Assembly (NCBI GenBank): GCA_036274695.1
Contig: DASUFF010000067.1
Location: 1 to 20,297 of the forward strand
Direction: 5' to 3'
Source of the DNA: DASUFF01 sp036274695
Lineage (GTDB): Bacteria > UBA10199 > JACPAL01 > GCA-016699445
DNA: 20,297 bases
A program made the translations under genes and the position numbers. Positions 1-8,600 of the stretch are shown here, piece after piece. The first letter of the stretch is position 1. Each line of letters opens with the position of its first letter. The notes under the pieces are model-generated. The model did not search any database and was not told where the DNA came from. It was given only the letters and a program-made list of their open reading frames with translations.

Positions 1-326
1 GCACGATCCTGCTGCAGCGCCTGCTGGTCAGCCTGGCGCAGCAGGAGCTGATCTTCCGCACGCAAAAGCCCGCGATCGTGCGCGGCGGCAACGACCTCTA
101 CGAAGACGGCGCCAAGCTTTCCGTCTCCGTCGCCACGGCCTCGCCGGTCTCAACGCTGATCCACTTCGGCATCAACATCTTAAGCGAAGGGACGCCCGTC
201 AAAACCAAAGGGCTGGCGGACTTCAAGATCGATCCCGCCGATTTCGCCCGCGCCCTTCTGGAAAGCTTCCGGGACGAGGTTCAGACGGCCGTCCAGGCCC
301 GGGCCAAAGTCAGGGCGGTCGTCTAA
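1..326 (+). CDS. DUF366 family protein, C-terminal part (5' end outside window)
   Basis: The reading frame is open from the left edge (first full codon at base 3) to TAA at 324-326, giving about 107 residues. It carries the signature I associate with DUF366 (PF04017): an arginine-glycine-(x)-Asp-Leu-Tyr stretch, then KLSVSVATASPVSTLIHFGI, a Gly-Thr-Pro-Val segment, and a C-terminal tail ending in a KVR-type motif. The family is about 180-190 residues, so roughly the C-terminal 60% is present. GTG at 78 is only an internal Val. No biochemical function is established for the family as far as I know. The stop abuts the ATG of queE with no spacer, so the two are probably co-transcribed and translationally coupled, which hints at a role near 7-deazaguanine metabolism. 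The role is inference; the family call is fairly secure. Confidence 0.82.
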   Translation, partial: TILLQRLLVSLAQQELIFRTQKPAIVRGGNDLYEDGAKLSVSVATASPVSTLIHFGINILSEGTPVKTKGLADFKIDPADFARALLESFRDEVQTAVQARAKVRAVV

Positions 327-1061
327 ATGACCGCCGCACCCGTCATCGAAGTCTTTTCCTCGCTGCAAGGCGAGGGACCCCGCGTGGGCGAACGCCACCT
401 CTTCGTGCGCTTTCAGGACTGCGAACTGACCTGCAAGTTCTGCGACACGCCGACCTCCTTCGTCGTCAACAAGTTCTGCCGCGTGGAGGCTCCGCCCTTC
501 TCTAAAAAATTCCGGAACCTGCCGAACCCCCTGACGCCGGCCCAATTGAACGAGGTCCTCGCGGATTTCACCGAGAGCGTCCTCTCCGTCACCGGCGGCG
601 AGCCGCTTCAGAAGGCGGCCTTCCTCAAGGAATGGCTGCCGGCCGTCCGCCCGCGCTTCCGCGTCCTGCTCGAAACGGCGGGCGTCCACGTCCACGAGTT
701 CCGAGAAATCTCGGAATTCGTGGACATCGTCGCCATGGACGTGAAGCTCCCCTCCTCCACCGGCATGCATCCCTGGTGGCGCGAGCACGAGGCGTTCCTG
801 AAGGCGGCCTTGGGCAAGGAAATCTACGTGAAGGTCGTCGTGACCTCGGAAACCGCGCAAGACGATTTGAAGCGGGCGATGGACTTAGTGGCGTCGGTCG
901 ACGCCTCCATCCCCTTCATCCTGCAACCGGCCAGCGCCTTCGCCCGTTTCCGCTCGGTCCCGGCGATCGAGCAGGTGGCGGGATGGCAGACGATGGCGCA
1001 ACAGGCCCTGACGGATGTCAGGGTCATTCCGCAGCTGCACAAACAATTGGGGGTCCTGTGA
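327..1061 (+). CDS. queE: 7-carboxy-7-deazaguanine synthase (radical SAM)
   Basis: A 244-residue protein. QueE converts 6-carboxy-5,6,7,8-tetrahydropterin to 7-carboxy-7-deazaguanine, the radical SAM ring contraction of queuosine/7-deazaguanine synthesis, in the cytoplasm. Visible motifs are the N-terminal SLQGEGP substrate/family motif (residues 12-18), the [4Fe-4S] site C32-X3-C36-X2-C39 (CELTCKFC), SAM-binding TGGEP at 89-93, and the C-terminal IPQLHKQLG that is typical of QueE. Length is in the family range. ATG at 327 follows the DUF366 stop directly. The gene ends in a GTGA overlap with the next gene. No queC, queD or folE is in the window, so the rest of the pathway must be elsewhere or upstream. 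Confidence 0.93.
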   Translation: MTAAPVIEVFSSLQGEGPRVGERHLFVRFQDCELTCKFCDTPTSFVVNKFCRVEAPPFSKKFRNLPNPLTPAQLNEVLADFTESVLSVTGGEPLQKAAFLKEWLPAVRPRFRVLLETAGVHVHEFREISEFVDIVAMDVKLPSSTGMHPWWREHEAFLKAALGKEIYVKVVVTSETAQDDLKRAMDLVASVDASIPFILQPASAFARFRSVPAIEQVAGWQTMAQQALTDVRVIPQLHKQLGVL

Positions 1062-2200
1062 GGACACGCAAGGATTACGAAACACTCGAATCGCAGGTAC
1101 TCGCCCCCTACGCCATGAAGAGCTCCGGCTCGGACGGCCGGGAGCATCCGGAAGAAGAGCACCCTTACCGCACGGCCTTTCAGCGCGACCGTGACCGCGT
1201 CATCCACTCCACGGCCTTCCGCCGCCTCGAGTACAAGACGCAGGTCTTCGTCTTCCACGAAGGGGATCACTACCGGACGCGGCTCACGCATACGATCGAA
1301 GGGGCCCAGATCGCCCGGACGATCGCGCGGACCTTGAGGCTGAACGAAGAGTTGGCCGAGGCGACGATCTTAGCACACGACCTGGGACACACGCCCTTCG
1401 GCCATTCCGGCCAGGACGTCATGAACCGCCTCATGAAGGACTTCGGCGGGTTCGAGCACAACCGCCAATCGCTTCGCATCGTCACACTCCTGGAGCATCG
1501 CTATCCGGAATTTCCGGGACTCAATCTCACCTACGAAGTCCGCGAAGGCATCGCCAAGCACGCGACGCCCTACGACACGCCGCAAGTGACGTTCAAGAAG
1601 AAGGGCCAGCCGACGCTCGAGGCGCAGATCGTGGACCTGGCCGACGAGATCGCCTACTGCCATCACGACCTGGACGACGGCCTGCGCTCGGGGCTGATCA
1701 CCGTCGAGCAGCTGAAGTCCGTGGCCCTCTGGGCCGAGCATCATGAAAAGACGGTCAAGGCGGACGGCGGCGACGACGTGGTCGTACGCCAGACGGTCAA
1801 ATCCATCTTGAACCAGTTGGTCACCGACCTGGTTCAGACAACGGAGAAAAATATCGAGGAGTTCGGCATCAAGACCGTCGAGGACGTCCGGAAGGCGCCC
1901 CAAAAATGCGTGAAGCTTTCGGAAGCGACCGACAAGAAGAACAAGCAGCTCAAGGCCTTTCTCTTCCAAAACTTCTACAAACATTTCCGCGTCGAACGCA
2001 TGGCGGCCAAGGCGGAGACGGTGCTCGAAGGGCTGTTCCACGCCTACGTGAAGAACCCGAAGATCCTCCCCGCCTCCGTCACCTCGCACCTCGAAAAAGA
2101 CGGCCCCGAGCGGGCCATCTGCGACTACATCGCCGGGATGACCGACCGCTTCGCCCTCGAGGAGCACGCCCGGCTCTTCGATCCCGCCGTCAAAGTCTGA
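1058..2200 (+). CDS. dgt: dGTPase-like HD-domain triphosphohydrolase
   Basis: A protein of 380 residues from GTG 1058, which overlaps the queE stop (GTGA). The frame stays open further upstream, but those residues are antisense-like and not family-like; the family N-terminus (YRTAFQRDRDRVIHSTAFRR) begins shortly after the GTG. The HD metal site is complete: H78 (RLTHTIE), H107-D108 (HDLGHTPFGH) and D196 (LADEIAYCHHD). This matches deoxyguanosinetriphosphate triphosphohydrolases, which hydrolyse dGTP, and sometimes other dNTPs, to the nucleoside plus triphosphate. They are cytoplasmic and influence dNTP pools. The length fits the shorter 'dGTPase-like' subgroup rather than E. coli Dgt, so substrate preference is open. 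Operon linkage to queE and DUF366 is notable because queuosine precursors derive from GTP. Confidence 0.9.
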   Translation: MRTRKDYETLESQVLAPYAMKSSGSDGREHPEEEHPYRTAFQRDRDRVIHSTAFRRLEYKTQVFVFHEGDHYRTRLTHTIEGAQIARTIARTLRLNEELAEATILAHDLGHTPFGHSGQDVMNRLMKDFGGFEHNRQSLRIVTLLEHRYPEFPGLNLTYEVREGIAKHATPYDTPQVTFKKKGQPTLEAQIVDLADEIAYCHHDLDDGLRSGLITVEQLKSVALWAEHHEKTVKADGGDDVVVRQTVKSILNQLVTDLVQTTEKNIEEFGIKTVEDVRKAPQKCVKLSEATDKKNKQLKAFLFQNFYKHFRVERMAAKAETVLEGLFHAYVKNPKILPASVTSHLEKDGPERAICDYIAGMTDRFALEEHARLFDPAVKV

Positions 2201-2238
2201 ACCCCGCAACTTTTGGCCCGCGGCGTCGAAGACCGGGT

Positions 2239-3558
2239 ATGACCTCGGCAATTTCCCCAGTCTCCGTCATGAGTACCGCCAGTCTGGCCAATCTCGCCGT
2301 TCCTGCGGGCTTGAGCCTGCATCCGGGCGGGTACCGTTACCAAGACCTTCCCTTCTCCGCGCCCCCCCAAACCGATTTGGCCAGCCGCCATCCCGGGGAA
2401 GTGATCGACCTGCTGCGCTATGCGGGCGTCCGCTACCGCAGCCCCGACTGTCCGGCCGCCGCCTTCGGGGTCCGCGTTTTCGAGGCGGGCCGCGAGCTCG
2501 GACGGAGCGGTCCCCACGGCGTCGTCACCTTCGATTGGGACCACACCCTCAGCAATTACCAGATCTTCACCAACTTGGTGAAACTGCTGGGCGTCCGGGC
2601 GTCGAAGGAACGCCCGCCCGAAGACATAGGGGCCTTGCCGATGGTGGCCGTCGAAACGGCGCGCCCCTTCATGCAGGAATTCGCCTTCGGGACGATGGCG
2701 GGTTTCGCGCTCCGGCAGGGGTTGAAGAGTTTGGACCAGTGGGAAAACTACGTGCCTCAGGTCGGCGTCGCCACGCACACCTGGCCCGACCGACTGGGGC
2801 TTCTCGCGGCCCACTACATGCCCCTCCTGCCGTTGATGGAAGGCATGCTCCCCGGCTCGTCCGGCGTGTACGAAAAATTCGCTCATAACGACGCGCGTTC
2901 CGTCATCCACCTGCACCATTTTCTGAGTTATGCCGAAGCCCTCACCCGCACCTACGAGACCAAGGGCTTTGGGCTATTCACCGCCGTCGAACGCGACGAG
3001 ATGCTGACCTATCTGGAGGACGGCAAGGCGCATCACCGGAAACCCATCGGGGCCTGGGCGATGCGCGGATTGGATATCTCCACCCTGATGCACGTCGACG
3101 ATTCGACGAAGGTGGTGAAAGATCTGATGCGCCAGGGCGCTATCGGCAAGCTCGGCGGTGTCCGCGCCTTCCATGTGCCCCACCCGCATTCCAACGTCTT
3201 CCCGAACGTTCAGGAGTGGCACAAGATTTCCCTGCCTTCTTTGTGGCGCGGACGGAACGACGCCCTTCACGGCGTGATCCGCCATCTCGCGCATGTGGAA
3301 TGGAGAGGGTCGACGATCGCGCCCTTGCTCGGCGCCCTCGGCGTCTTCGACGAAGAAGAAACCGGCTGGCCGTCCAAGGGACTTCCCGAAGGAACGGTCA
3401 TGACGACGCACGAAACGCCAACGACGTTAGGGGAATTTTGGGAATTCTACGTGAACCCGACCAACCGCGGGAGCGCCCAAATCCGCCGGGTCCGCAAGAA
3501 AAACGGCGGCATCCGAACCATCCGCCGGGACTACGAAGCCTTTTCGACCGGGCCGTAG
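2239..3558 (+). CDS. HAD-like hydrolase of unassigned family
   Basis: A protein of 439 residues from ATG 2239; ATG 2269 is an alternative, and neither has a strong ribosome binding site. I do not recognise a named family. The middle carries a HAD-type motif I, FDWDHTLSN, with D99, D101 and T103. A lysine in HRKPIGAWAMRG (K268) could be motif III, and HVDDSTK with D287-D288 resembles motif IV, in the expected order. That supports a phosphatase/phosphotransferase-like fold with a large insertion (about residues 110-260) between motif I and the later motifs, a possible cap. The first 90 residues look proline-rich and low in structure. There is no signal peptide. It lies 38 bases after dgt, so it may belong to that transcript. 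Its last 28 bases overlap the 3' end of the convergent transglycosylase gene. Confidence 0.7.
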   Translation: MTSAISPVSVMSTASLANLAVPAGLSLHPGGYRYQDLPFSAPPQTDLASRHPGEVIDLLRYAGVRYRSPDCPAAAFGVRVFEAGRELGRSGPHGVVTFDWDHTLSNYQIFTNLVKLLGVRASKERPPEDIGALPMVAVETARPFMQEFAFGTMAGFALRQGLKSLDQWENYVPQVGVATHTWPDRLGLLAAHYMPLLPLMEGMLPGSSGVYEKFAHNDARSVIHLHHFLSYAEALTRTYETKGFGLFTAVERDEMLTYLEDGKAHHRKPIGAWAMRGLDISTLMHVDDSTKVVKDLMRQGAIGKLGGVRAFHVPHPHSNVFPNVQEWHKISLPSLWRGRNDALHGVIRHLAHVEWRGSTIAPLLGALGVFDEEETGWPSKGLPEGTVMTTHETPTTLGEFWEFYVNPTNRGSAQIRRVRKKNGGIRTIRRDYEAFSTGP

Positions 3559-5312
3559 ATCACTTGATACGCCTTCCAGTTCGTATAAACCTTCATGACG
3601 TAGTCGCGTGTCTCCTGATACGGAATCTCCTCGATGAATTCTTCTTCAAGAAGGTTCTTCCGGCGCTTCAGCCACTCGCCCACCACCTGCTCGCCGGCGT
3701 TATAAGACGCCGCCACGGCGAACCAACGGCCTTCGAAATCCCCCGACAGCTTCTTCACGTAACGCACGGCCAGGTCGATGTTGGTGAACGGATCGTACAA
3801 CCATTCCGGATAATACTCCTCCCAACCGGCGTCCCGGGCGAGCTTCCGCCCGGTGGCAGGCATGATCTGAAGGAGGCCGATGGCCCCGGCGGGCGAGACG
3901 ATGGATTCCTTGAAGCGACTTTCCTGGCGCATCATGCCAAACAAGAGGAGCGGATCGAAGCCCGGCACGGGATCGTTCTTGAAAGCGGTCAGGAGGTGAT
4001 CGGCATAAGGGATGCGGTAATCCGCGTCCTCCTGGCGGGGATTGCGGACGGCGTAGACGAAACGGCCGTCGTCCAACCGCCTGATCTTTTTTGGGTCCGG
4101 GGGTAAAACCAGGTGGAGACGCTGGCGCGCGCGCCGGAGTTCCACGCCGGCGTCCTCCAGCAACCCCAACACGGTCAGCTCATAGACCCGGTCCAGATCG
4201 CGCGATTCCTCCGCCGTCATCGTCCAATCGTCCCAGGCGATTCCCGGTGAGATCCGGCTCCACCAGCTTTGTAAAGTGGCCTCCACCGAGGTCTTCCCGC
4301 CGTGGAGGCGGCTGCCCAGGCGTTCGACGGACCGGATGGCGTAGTAGCTGGCCCCGTAGGTCCGAGCCACCTCCTGGAAGACCGCCTCGGCCTCGTCGTT
4401 TCGGCCCAGGCGTTCCAGACTCCTCCCCTTCCAATAAAGGCTCCGGGGGGTTTCCTCCTGGGCGATGGCGTCGCCGTAGCGATCGACCGCCTGGGCGTAC
4501 TGCTCGAGCCGGAAGTGGCACCAGCCCAAGCGCTCGTAAAACAGCCGCTTTTCCGAGCGCACCTTGGCCTTGACCGCCAAGGGTTGGAGGATCTTGATCG
4601 CCCCCGCGTAGTCGCCGGAATCCTGACGCAAAAAAGCGATCTTTCGCTCCGCCTCCGCCGCCTCCTTCGATTTCGGGAAGAGTTTCCGGAGGTTTTGGTT
4701 GGCTTCGATGGCCGTTTCGAAGTCCTGGGTGCGTGCGGAGGCCTGGGAGAGTTTGACCAACACCTCCGGCTCGGGAGGGAGCTTGCGGTAGACCTCCTTG
4801 GCCTTGCGGTAGAGACGGGCGCCGAACCAGCAATCCGCCCGGGCCCGTTCGTCGGAGAGGGCGTCGCAATCGGGCGGCGCCGGCTCGACGACCGTCGGGC
4901 CTTGGAGGGCCGGACAGGCCTCCTCCGACCGCGCCTGGGCGTCGGCCGCGAAAAACCAACGGCTGTCCGGATAATTTTCCGCCAGTTCCGAGAAGGTCCG
5001 GCGGGCGGCGTCGCAACGCTTGGCCGCCAGATAGGCGCGACCCAGACTATAGAGGACGTAGTCGCGGACGGCGGCACCGGTATCGCGGACCTTTTCCAAA
5101 GGAGAGATCGCTTTTTCCGGTTTTCCCTGTTGGGTCAGTTTGTACCCCTTCAAAAAATCTTTTTTGAGGGACGAAAGAGGATTGTCGGAGGCGAGCGCGG
5201 GCGTTACAATCAGCGCTGACACGAGCAGAATGATGGACCAAAACGCGCTTCCGCAGGAAAACCAGCAATCCCAAGAACCCGAAGATCGTTTACCGGCCAC
5301 CCTCTCCTCCAT
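3531..5312 (-). CDS. TPR-containing lytic transglycosylase, Slt type
   Basis: A protein of 593 residues from ATG 5312. Lytic transglycosylases of this kind cleave the MurNAc-GlcNAc bond of peptidoglycan, forming 1,6-anhydro ends, in the periplasm. The C-terminal SLT/GH23 domain (about 450-590) has the catalytic Glu464 in MMRQESRFKES, followed by SPAGAIGLLQIMPATG, AASYNAGE and a terminal YVMKVYTNWKAYQ segment. Residues about 50-400 form helical TPR-like repeats as in the Slt70 superhelix. The start was chosen because it is the only ATG giving a signal peptide: a long basic N-region, then a hydrophobic core, WSIILLVSALIVTPALA, and an ALA-S type cleavage site. That start overlaps the divergent gene beginning at 5230 by about 80 bases. 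Longer starts up to 5435 are possible but add only low-complexity Ser/Arg sequence. Confidence 0.88.
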   Translation of the reverse strand: MEERVAGKRSSGSWDCWFSCGSAFWSIILLVSALIVTPALASDNPLSSLKKDFLKGYKLTQQGKPEKAISPLEKVRDTGAAVRDYVLYSLGRAYLAAKRCDAARRTFSELAENYPDSRWFFAADAQARSEEACPALQGPTVVEPAPPDCDALSDERARADCWFGARLYRKAKEVYRKLPPEPEVLVKLSQASARTQDFETAIEANQNLRKLFPKSKEAAEAERKIAFLRQDSGDYAGAIKILQPLAVKAKVRSEKRLFYERLGWCHFRLEQYAQAVDRYGDAIAQEETPRSLYWKGRSLERLGRNDEAEAVFQEVARTYGASYYAIRSVERLGSRLHGGKTSVEATLQSWWSRISPGIAWDDWTMTAEESRDLDRVYELTVLGLLEDAGVELRRARQRLHLVLPPDPKKIRRLDDGRFVYAVRNPRQEDADYRIPYADHLLTAFKNDPVPGFDPLLLFGMMRQESRFKESIVSPAGAIGLLQIMPATGRKLARDAGWEEYYPEWLYDPFTNIDLAVRYVKKLSGDFEGRWFAVAASYNAGEQVVGEWLKRRKNLLEEEFIEEIPYQETRDYVMKVYTNWKAYQVIYGPVEKAS

Positions 5313-5649
5313 TCTCGACCAACTCAAACGCGAAGGAATTTTTCTAGGTGACGGCGAGGAGGAAGTAAAGTCTTCGCGACTCTTCGAGGACAAGGCGGTC
5401 GAGGCGGTGAACGAGGCCCTGCGCGAGGCGGCCAACCTTTATCACTGCCGGGGCGACTACGCCTCCGCTGTGCGTCTCCTGGAAAAAATCCAGGTCGCCG
5501 CGGCCATGGCCCAAAAGGCCGCCTTCATCGTCCGCAGCCAGCGCGCCCGTCTGTGCGGGCAGGCCGCGCGCCGCATCGCCGATCAGAGCCGCGAATATTT
5601 CCATGAATTGAAGGGCCACTATCAGGTCAAGAAACTGATTCCCGCCTAG
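5230..5649 (+). CDS. Small helical hypothetical protein
   Basis: A protein of 139 residues from ATG 5230 (138 from ATG 5233). I do not recognise a family. The N-terminal 25 residues are Gln/Glu/Pro-rich; the rest is predicted by eye to be mostly alpha-helical, charged and Ala-rich, with no signal peptide or membrane segment. Residues about 62-90 (NLYHCRGDYASAVRLLEKIQ) look like a single TPR-style helix pair. Codon third positions are strongly G/C, as in the neighbours, which argues that it is coding. It is divergent from the transglycosylase, with the heads overlapping by about 80 bases. Its TAG stop shares a CTAG tetramer with the stop of the convergent barrel protein gene. A TTG at 5140 would extend it, but into transglycosylase coding sequence. 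Confidence 0.65.
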   Translation: MMDQNALPQENQQSQEPEDRLPATLSSILDQLKREGIFLGDGEEEVKSSRLFEDKAVEAVNEALREAANLYHCRGDYASAVRLLEKIQVAAAMAQKAAFIVRSQRARLCGQAARRIADQSREYFHELKGHYQVKKLIPA

Positions 5650-8600
5650 AACGACGTTCCCAACTCCAAAATGAGCACTCCGTTTCGGGCGTCGGCGCCC
5701 GTCAAGGAATCCTTCACCCCGATGATCCGATCCCGATTGGTCACGATGATGCCGTAGCCCAGCCGCCCCATGAGCGGGAGGTGGTAGCCGATGATGAAAT
5801 CCCCCCGGATCTCGGCGCCTAGCCCCACGAGCGGGCGGAACGAGGGATTGTTGAAGGCGTCGCCGACGTCGGTGAAGAAGGCCAGGTGCGCGCTGTTCAA
5901 GGCGAGCGGCATGGTCCCCGCGCCGCGCTCGAGGCGGAAGAGAGGCAGGCGATACTCCGCGGAGGCCACCCAGGCCCGGTCCCTGGCGAACGTGGCCAGG
6001 GGAAGACCTCTTAAGGTGAAGAGACGGGTGGAGGACGCGGTGATGAAGCTTTCTCCGAGGGAACCGCCCAACGTGAAATTTCCCTGGAGGAGCTTGTCGC
6101 CGAACGCCGCGCCGCCGCCCGCCCGGAGCGCGACCACGTGGTGCTTGCCGTAGGGCATCAGGATGTATTTTCGAAAATCGCCGCCCACGACGATTTGCTC
6201 CAGGTTGTTCGAGGAGCCCAGGACACTGTTGGTGCCTTCCACCCCGATGAGGATCCGCTCCCCGCCTTCCGGGCTGATGCCCGCCGCCGTCCCCTGCGTC
6301 TTCGTGTAGGAGTACAAGGCGTAGAGGCCCGCGTAATGCCCCAAGGTGGACAAGGTCGTGCCGGGAGGGAGGCCCGACTGGGCGCTGCGGTCCTCGAAGA
6401 AATACTGAAAGCTGACGCGGTGGTAGCCCATCGGAACCGAGACGCCCGTGTAGGCCCTTCGCCGTTCCTCGAAAAAGTTGGTCCCCAAGGCGAAGACGTC
6501 GCCGTAATTAACCGTGAAATCGCTGAAGCCGACGGAGAACGAGGGCCGGTAACGGCTGTAGGTGTAGCCCAAATCGTAACCGACGAAATTATTGTCGGTC
6601 CGGTAGGTGACGTCCGCAAACCACGCGTGCCGGTAAAGAGGATCGAAATTCGAGACGGTCGCCGAGAGAAACACGGAGGAGTCGATGAAGGAGAAGTTCG
6701 GAAGTACGTAACGGGGGATGAGAAGCCTCGGGAAAGGACTGTACTTCTTCGCGTCCCCCAGGCTGATCGGGCCGCGGGGCTCGCCCTCTTCCGGCTGCGC
6801 CCTTCCGTCGGGCTTGCCCTGATTTCCGGCGGGAAACGCCTCCGTGGAGCGCGTATCCGGCGTCTCGGCCCCGTCCTTCTTCACCTTCCGGACCTCGAAT
6901 CCCCCGCCGTTGTAATACTGGTAGAGCAGCGCGCCGTCGGGCCCCATCGAGGGCGCGAAGGCGCCGGTCAAAACGTTCGTCACGGATTTCGTCGATTTCG
7001 TATAGGGGTCGTAACGGTAGATGTTCGGTATCCCGCTCTTGTCGGAGGAATAGTAGACGACCCGCGCCTCGCCGTCGATCACCGGACGGTCTTCCACGGC
7101 GACGTCGTCGGTGATCTTGGAGCCTTCTCCCGACTCGGCGTCGATGATCCATAAATCCCTTTGCTTGTTCTTGTGAACGGAGACCACGACGTCCCGTCCG
7201 TTCGGCATCCATCGGGGATGGTCGAATTGGTCGGCTTTAAAGACGGCCTTCCATTGTTTGGTGGCCGGATCGTACACGGACAATTCCCCGTAGCCCGTCT
7301 TTTGGACCGAAGCGACGATCTTCCCGTCGTGGTTGACGTCCGGATCGCGGGCGCGCTCTCCGCGGGTGAGCTGCTTCACCTTGCCCGATTTAAGGTCGAT
7401 CTCGAAGAGATCCGAGAACTGGTTGTAGCGCTTGTAGGTGGTTACGTAGGAGATGAACAGCTTCTCGCCGTCGGGCGAAAAGCTCATTTGCTGGATGTCG
7501 CGACCCTTGAGCAGGACGCGCTCCTGGCCGGTGCCCAAGTCCTTCAGCCTCAGTTGCGAGCGGTAATCCACCGAGGTCGCATAATAGGCGAGCTTCTTTC
7601 CGTCCTTCGAAACGGTCGGCAGCGTGTAGCTCGCCCCCTTGTCCGGGGCCAGATAGGCGTCGCCTTCCTTGAGCCCCGCCTTGGAGACCTCCGCCTGCAC
7701 TTCCCCGTAACGCTTCGTCAGGTCGGCCTTCCATTCGTCCCAGAGCTTATAGAAGGTTTGCCCGCGGTCTGGACCGCAGGTTTCGGGAGGGACCCGGGTC
7801 TCATAAGGCCCCTCGGTGTCATAGTACTTTTCCGCGCAGCGCTCTTTCTCCTCGGGTGTCAGTTCCTTTCGATACGAGCGCTTGGCCTGGGAGTTCAGCA
7901 TGAAGAAGCGCAGACTCGATCCGTAGTTGTGGCTGAACTCGACCATCTTGTCCTCGCCGTACTTCTCGGCGAGGAACTTCCAAAAGCCGATGCCGTAGAG
8001 GTACTGCGCCTGCCAGGAAGGCCAGTTGTACTGGGTTCCGGCCATCTGGTCGATCTTGAGGAAACGGTCTTTCAGGATGTCCGTGCGCAGGAGCATGTCG
8101 GTGAAGGTCGCGCGGCCGCGGCCCCGGGCCGTGAGCGCGCTCTCGTCGTAGACGGCGATGCCCTCCGTCACCCATCCTGGCGTCAGGCCGTTGGGGGCGA
8201 CGAGCTTTCCGAAACCGAGCTTCAGCACCTTGGCCGGCCAGCTCGTGTCCGTGATATGGACCACGTGCGTGTATTCGTGGATGAAGAGCTCCTTGAGCCA
8301 ATTGTCATAGTCGCCCAAGGTGCTGTCGGCGAACGGCGGCACCGCGCGCAGAAGGATCAGATTGTAAGGGATGACGAGGGTGAAGCCGTTGGCAAGGTCG
8401 TGGTTGTCGACCACCACGATCTCGGTCCGGCCCTTGGGGTGGGCGTCGAACTTGGACGTGACCTCCTGATAAACGTCCTCCGCCATCGCCACCAGCTTTT
8501 TGACGACCTCTTCCTCGCCCTCATAGTAGTTGAAGGCGAAATGCTCGGTCTTGACGGTCTTCCATTTCCAGGAGGGGTCGGCCAGGCCCGCGTCGAGACG

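Noticed and set aside
632..1057. N-terminal extension of the dGTPase frame into queE
   Set aside because: The extension is Arg/Gly-rich and lies in another frame of queE; the GTG at 1058 gives the family-like start.
1370..2251. 293-residue open frame on - opposite dgt
   Set aside because: Antisense to a well-conserved HD hydrolase; composition is typical of a complement of coding sequence.
3216..4106. 296-residue open frame on + crossing the convergent gene ends
   Set aside because: It overlaps two supported genes in other frames and has Arg/Pro-rich composition with no motif.
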